This document shows, piece by piece, positions 63,278 through 64,000 of a stretch of 64,000 nt of DNA. This DNA comes from Verrucomicrobiia bacterium (lineage in GTDB: Bacteria > Verrucomicrobiota > Verrucomicrobiia > Limisphaerales > JADLHS01): the NCBI GenBank assembly GCA_026125285.1, contig JAHCLO010000018.1:62001-126000 (forward strand), read 5' to 3'. Within the stretch, counting starts at the first letter, position 1. Each line of letters opens with the position of its first letter. A program made the translations under genes and the position numbers. Below the pieces are notes generated by a model. That model had not been told where the DNA came from. It saw nothing but the letters and a program-made list of their open reading frames with translations, and made no database searches.

Positions 63278-64000
63278 ATGAAACTCACCTTTCCACCGAT
63301 TATGAAAATGAACTCCACCTTGGTCCCAAGCATCGCCCTGGTGGCGGTGTTATCATTAGCTCTCGCCACGTTTGCGCAGACGCCGCCCAATCCGCGCCCG
63401 GGCGACCGCGGATTTCCACCGGGCCGCGGACCGGGCTTCGATGGGCCGCCACCGTTTGGTCCGGGCGGAGGGTTCGGGCCCGGGGGGCCGGGCGGCCCCG
63501 GCGGCATGATGCAGGAAACGAAGCTGGTCAAGCAGTTCGACCAGGACGGCGACAAGCGGTTGAACAACGAAGAGCGCAAGGCCGCGCGGGAATACCTCAC
63601 TAAGGAACGCGCGAATCGCGGTCCCGGTGGTCCGGGTGGCCGCCGGGGCGGCTTCGGTCCCCGAGGTGAAATGCAGGAGCCGGCGCAGCCGGGACAGAAA
63701 CTCTCGCCGGCAGACGTGAAGTCCTTTCCTGATGCGCCCGCGTATGACCTGACGATTTTGCGGACGTTCTTCCTGGAGTTCGAGAATGCGGATTGGGAGA
63801 AGGAACTTGCGGATTTCAGCAACACGGACGTGGAAGTCCCGGCCAAGCTGACGGTGGACGGAAAGGTTTATCAGGACGTGGGGGTGCATTTCCGCGGGAT
63901 GTCGTCGTTGATGATGGTATCGGAGGGGCGCAAGCGTTCGTTGAACTTGTCGCTCGATTGGGTTCACGAGAAGCAGAACCTGGGCGGCTATCGCACGTTC
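63278..64000 (+). CDS. CotH kinase family protein with N-terminal EF-hand (partial, runs off the window)
   Basis: At least 241 residues. A signal peptide around STLVPSIALVAVLSLALATF (Met at 63302 or 63308 also possible starts) is followed by a Gly/Pro/Phe-rich low-complexity region and a canonical EF-hand loop FDQDGDKRLNNEE, then another Gly/Arg-rich stretch. From about residue 150 CotH features begin: LSPADVKSFPDAPAYDLTIL, FENADWEKELADFSNTDVEV and VGVHFRGMSSLMMVSEGRKR. CotH proteins are atypical kinases; the active site would lie beyond the end of the window. Confidence 0.88.
   Translation, partial: MKLTFPPIMKMNSTLVPSIALVAVLSLALATFAQTPPNPRPGDRGFPPGRGPGFDGPPPFGPGGGFGPGGPGGPGGMMQETKLVKQFDQDGDKRLNNEERKAAREYLTKERANRGPGGPGGRRGGFGPRGEMQEPAQPGQKLSPADVKSFPDAPAYDLTILRTFFLEFENADWEKELADFSNTDVEVPAKLTVDGKVYQDVGVHFRGMSSLMMVSEGRKRSLNLSLDWVHEKQNLGGYRTF

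Noticed and set aside
1-64000. tRNA or rRNA genes
   Set aside because: No cloverleaf-like sequence with a GGTTCGA-type T-loop and matching acceptor stem, and no rRNA signature, was noticed.

Overview
This window looks like a chromosomal segment of a Verrucomicrobiota bacterium, most likely of the Pedosphaera/Limisphaera type. That is an inference from gene content: secreted sulfatases, several pseudopilin-like proteins with a C-terminal DG(S/H)V motif, PEP-CTERM proteins, Tat-exported Gfo/Idh/MocA oxidoreductases, many dispersed palindromic repeats and GC-rich codon use. No rRNA, tRNA or CRISPR array was seen.

Layout. 0-9 kb: small membrane proteins, two universal stress proteins, one pseudopilin, and a sulfatase island with one intact gene, one interrupted by an in-frame TGA and one truncated. 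9-16 kb: a wHTH regulator followed by a complete tripartite RND efflux operon (adaptor, pump, outer membrane factor). 16-24 kb: a Tat-exported oxidoreductase, a repeat cluster, a membrane-anchored TPR protein and two IS110-type transposase genes, one of them broken. 24-34 kb: two PEP-CTERM proteins around a large secreted C25-like/MBG-domain protein, then a LuxR-type response regulator facing a very large PAS/GAF hybrid kinase. 34-38 kb: a decayed accessory zone with an RHS fragment, a truncated zinc-ribbon gene, a complete ISL3 element with both inverted repeats and a beheaded epimerase-like gene. 38-42.4 kb: a compact five-gene operon (PlsC-like acyltransferase, HAD phosphatase, DevC-like permease, ATPase, HlyD-type adaptor) that looks like a lipid export system. 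42.5-43.5 kb: toxin-antitoxin genes, two of three broken, between direct repeats. 43.6-48 kb: a RACo-like Fe-S activator, FeoA, a GltD-like oxidoreductase and ferrochelatase. 48-50 kb: two glycosyltransferases. 50.3-54.9 kb: an unusual operon-like cluster, described below. 55-59 kb: protoporphyrinogen oxidase, a sugar isomerase, a methyltransferase and a MocA-type oxidoreductase. 59.3-64 kb: an OmpR/CusS-type two-component system divergent from a VTC-domain, DUF4956 and CotH operon; CotH runs off the window.

The most unusual locus is 50.3-54.9 kb on the minus strand. A module made of a pseudopilin-like protein plus a small secreted protein with eight conserved cysteines occurs twice, and the tail of a third pseudopilin copy survives upstream. 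Between the two modules lie a MauE/DoxX-like membrane protein with a CGCLG motif and a membrane-anchored protein of unknown function. I infer a secreted, disulfide-rich product with its own oxidative maturation and a pseudopilin partner.

A second theme is that at least three different dispersed palindromic repeat families sit in frame inside protein-coding genes (an ABC permease, an HlyD adaptor and the RACo-like protein), comparable in principle to Rickettsia palindromic elements. Two candidate operator sets were also found: ATGTCCCA direct repeats 21 bp apart upstream of both PEP-CTERM genes, and TTAAG repeats 11 bp apart in the divergent promoter at 61.65-61.71 kb.
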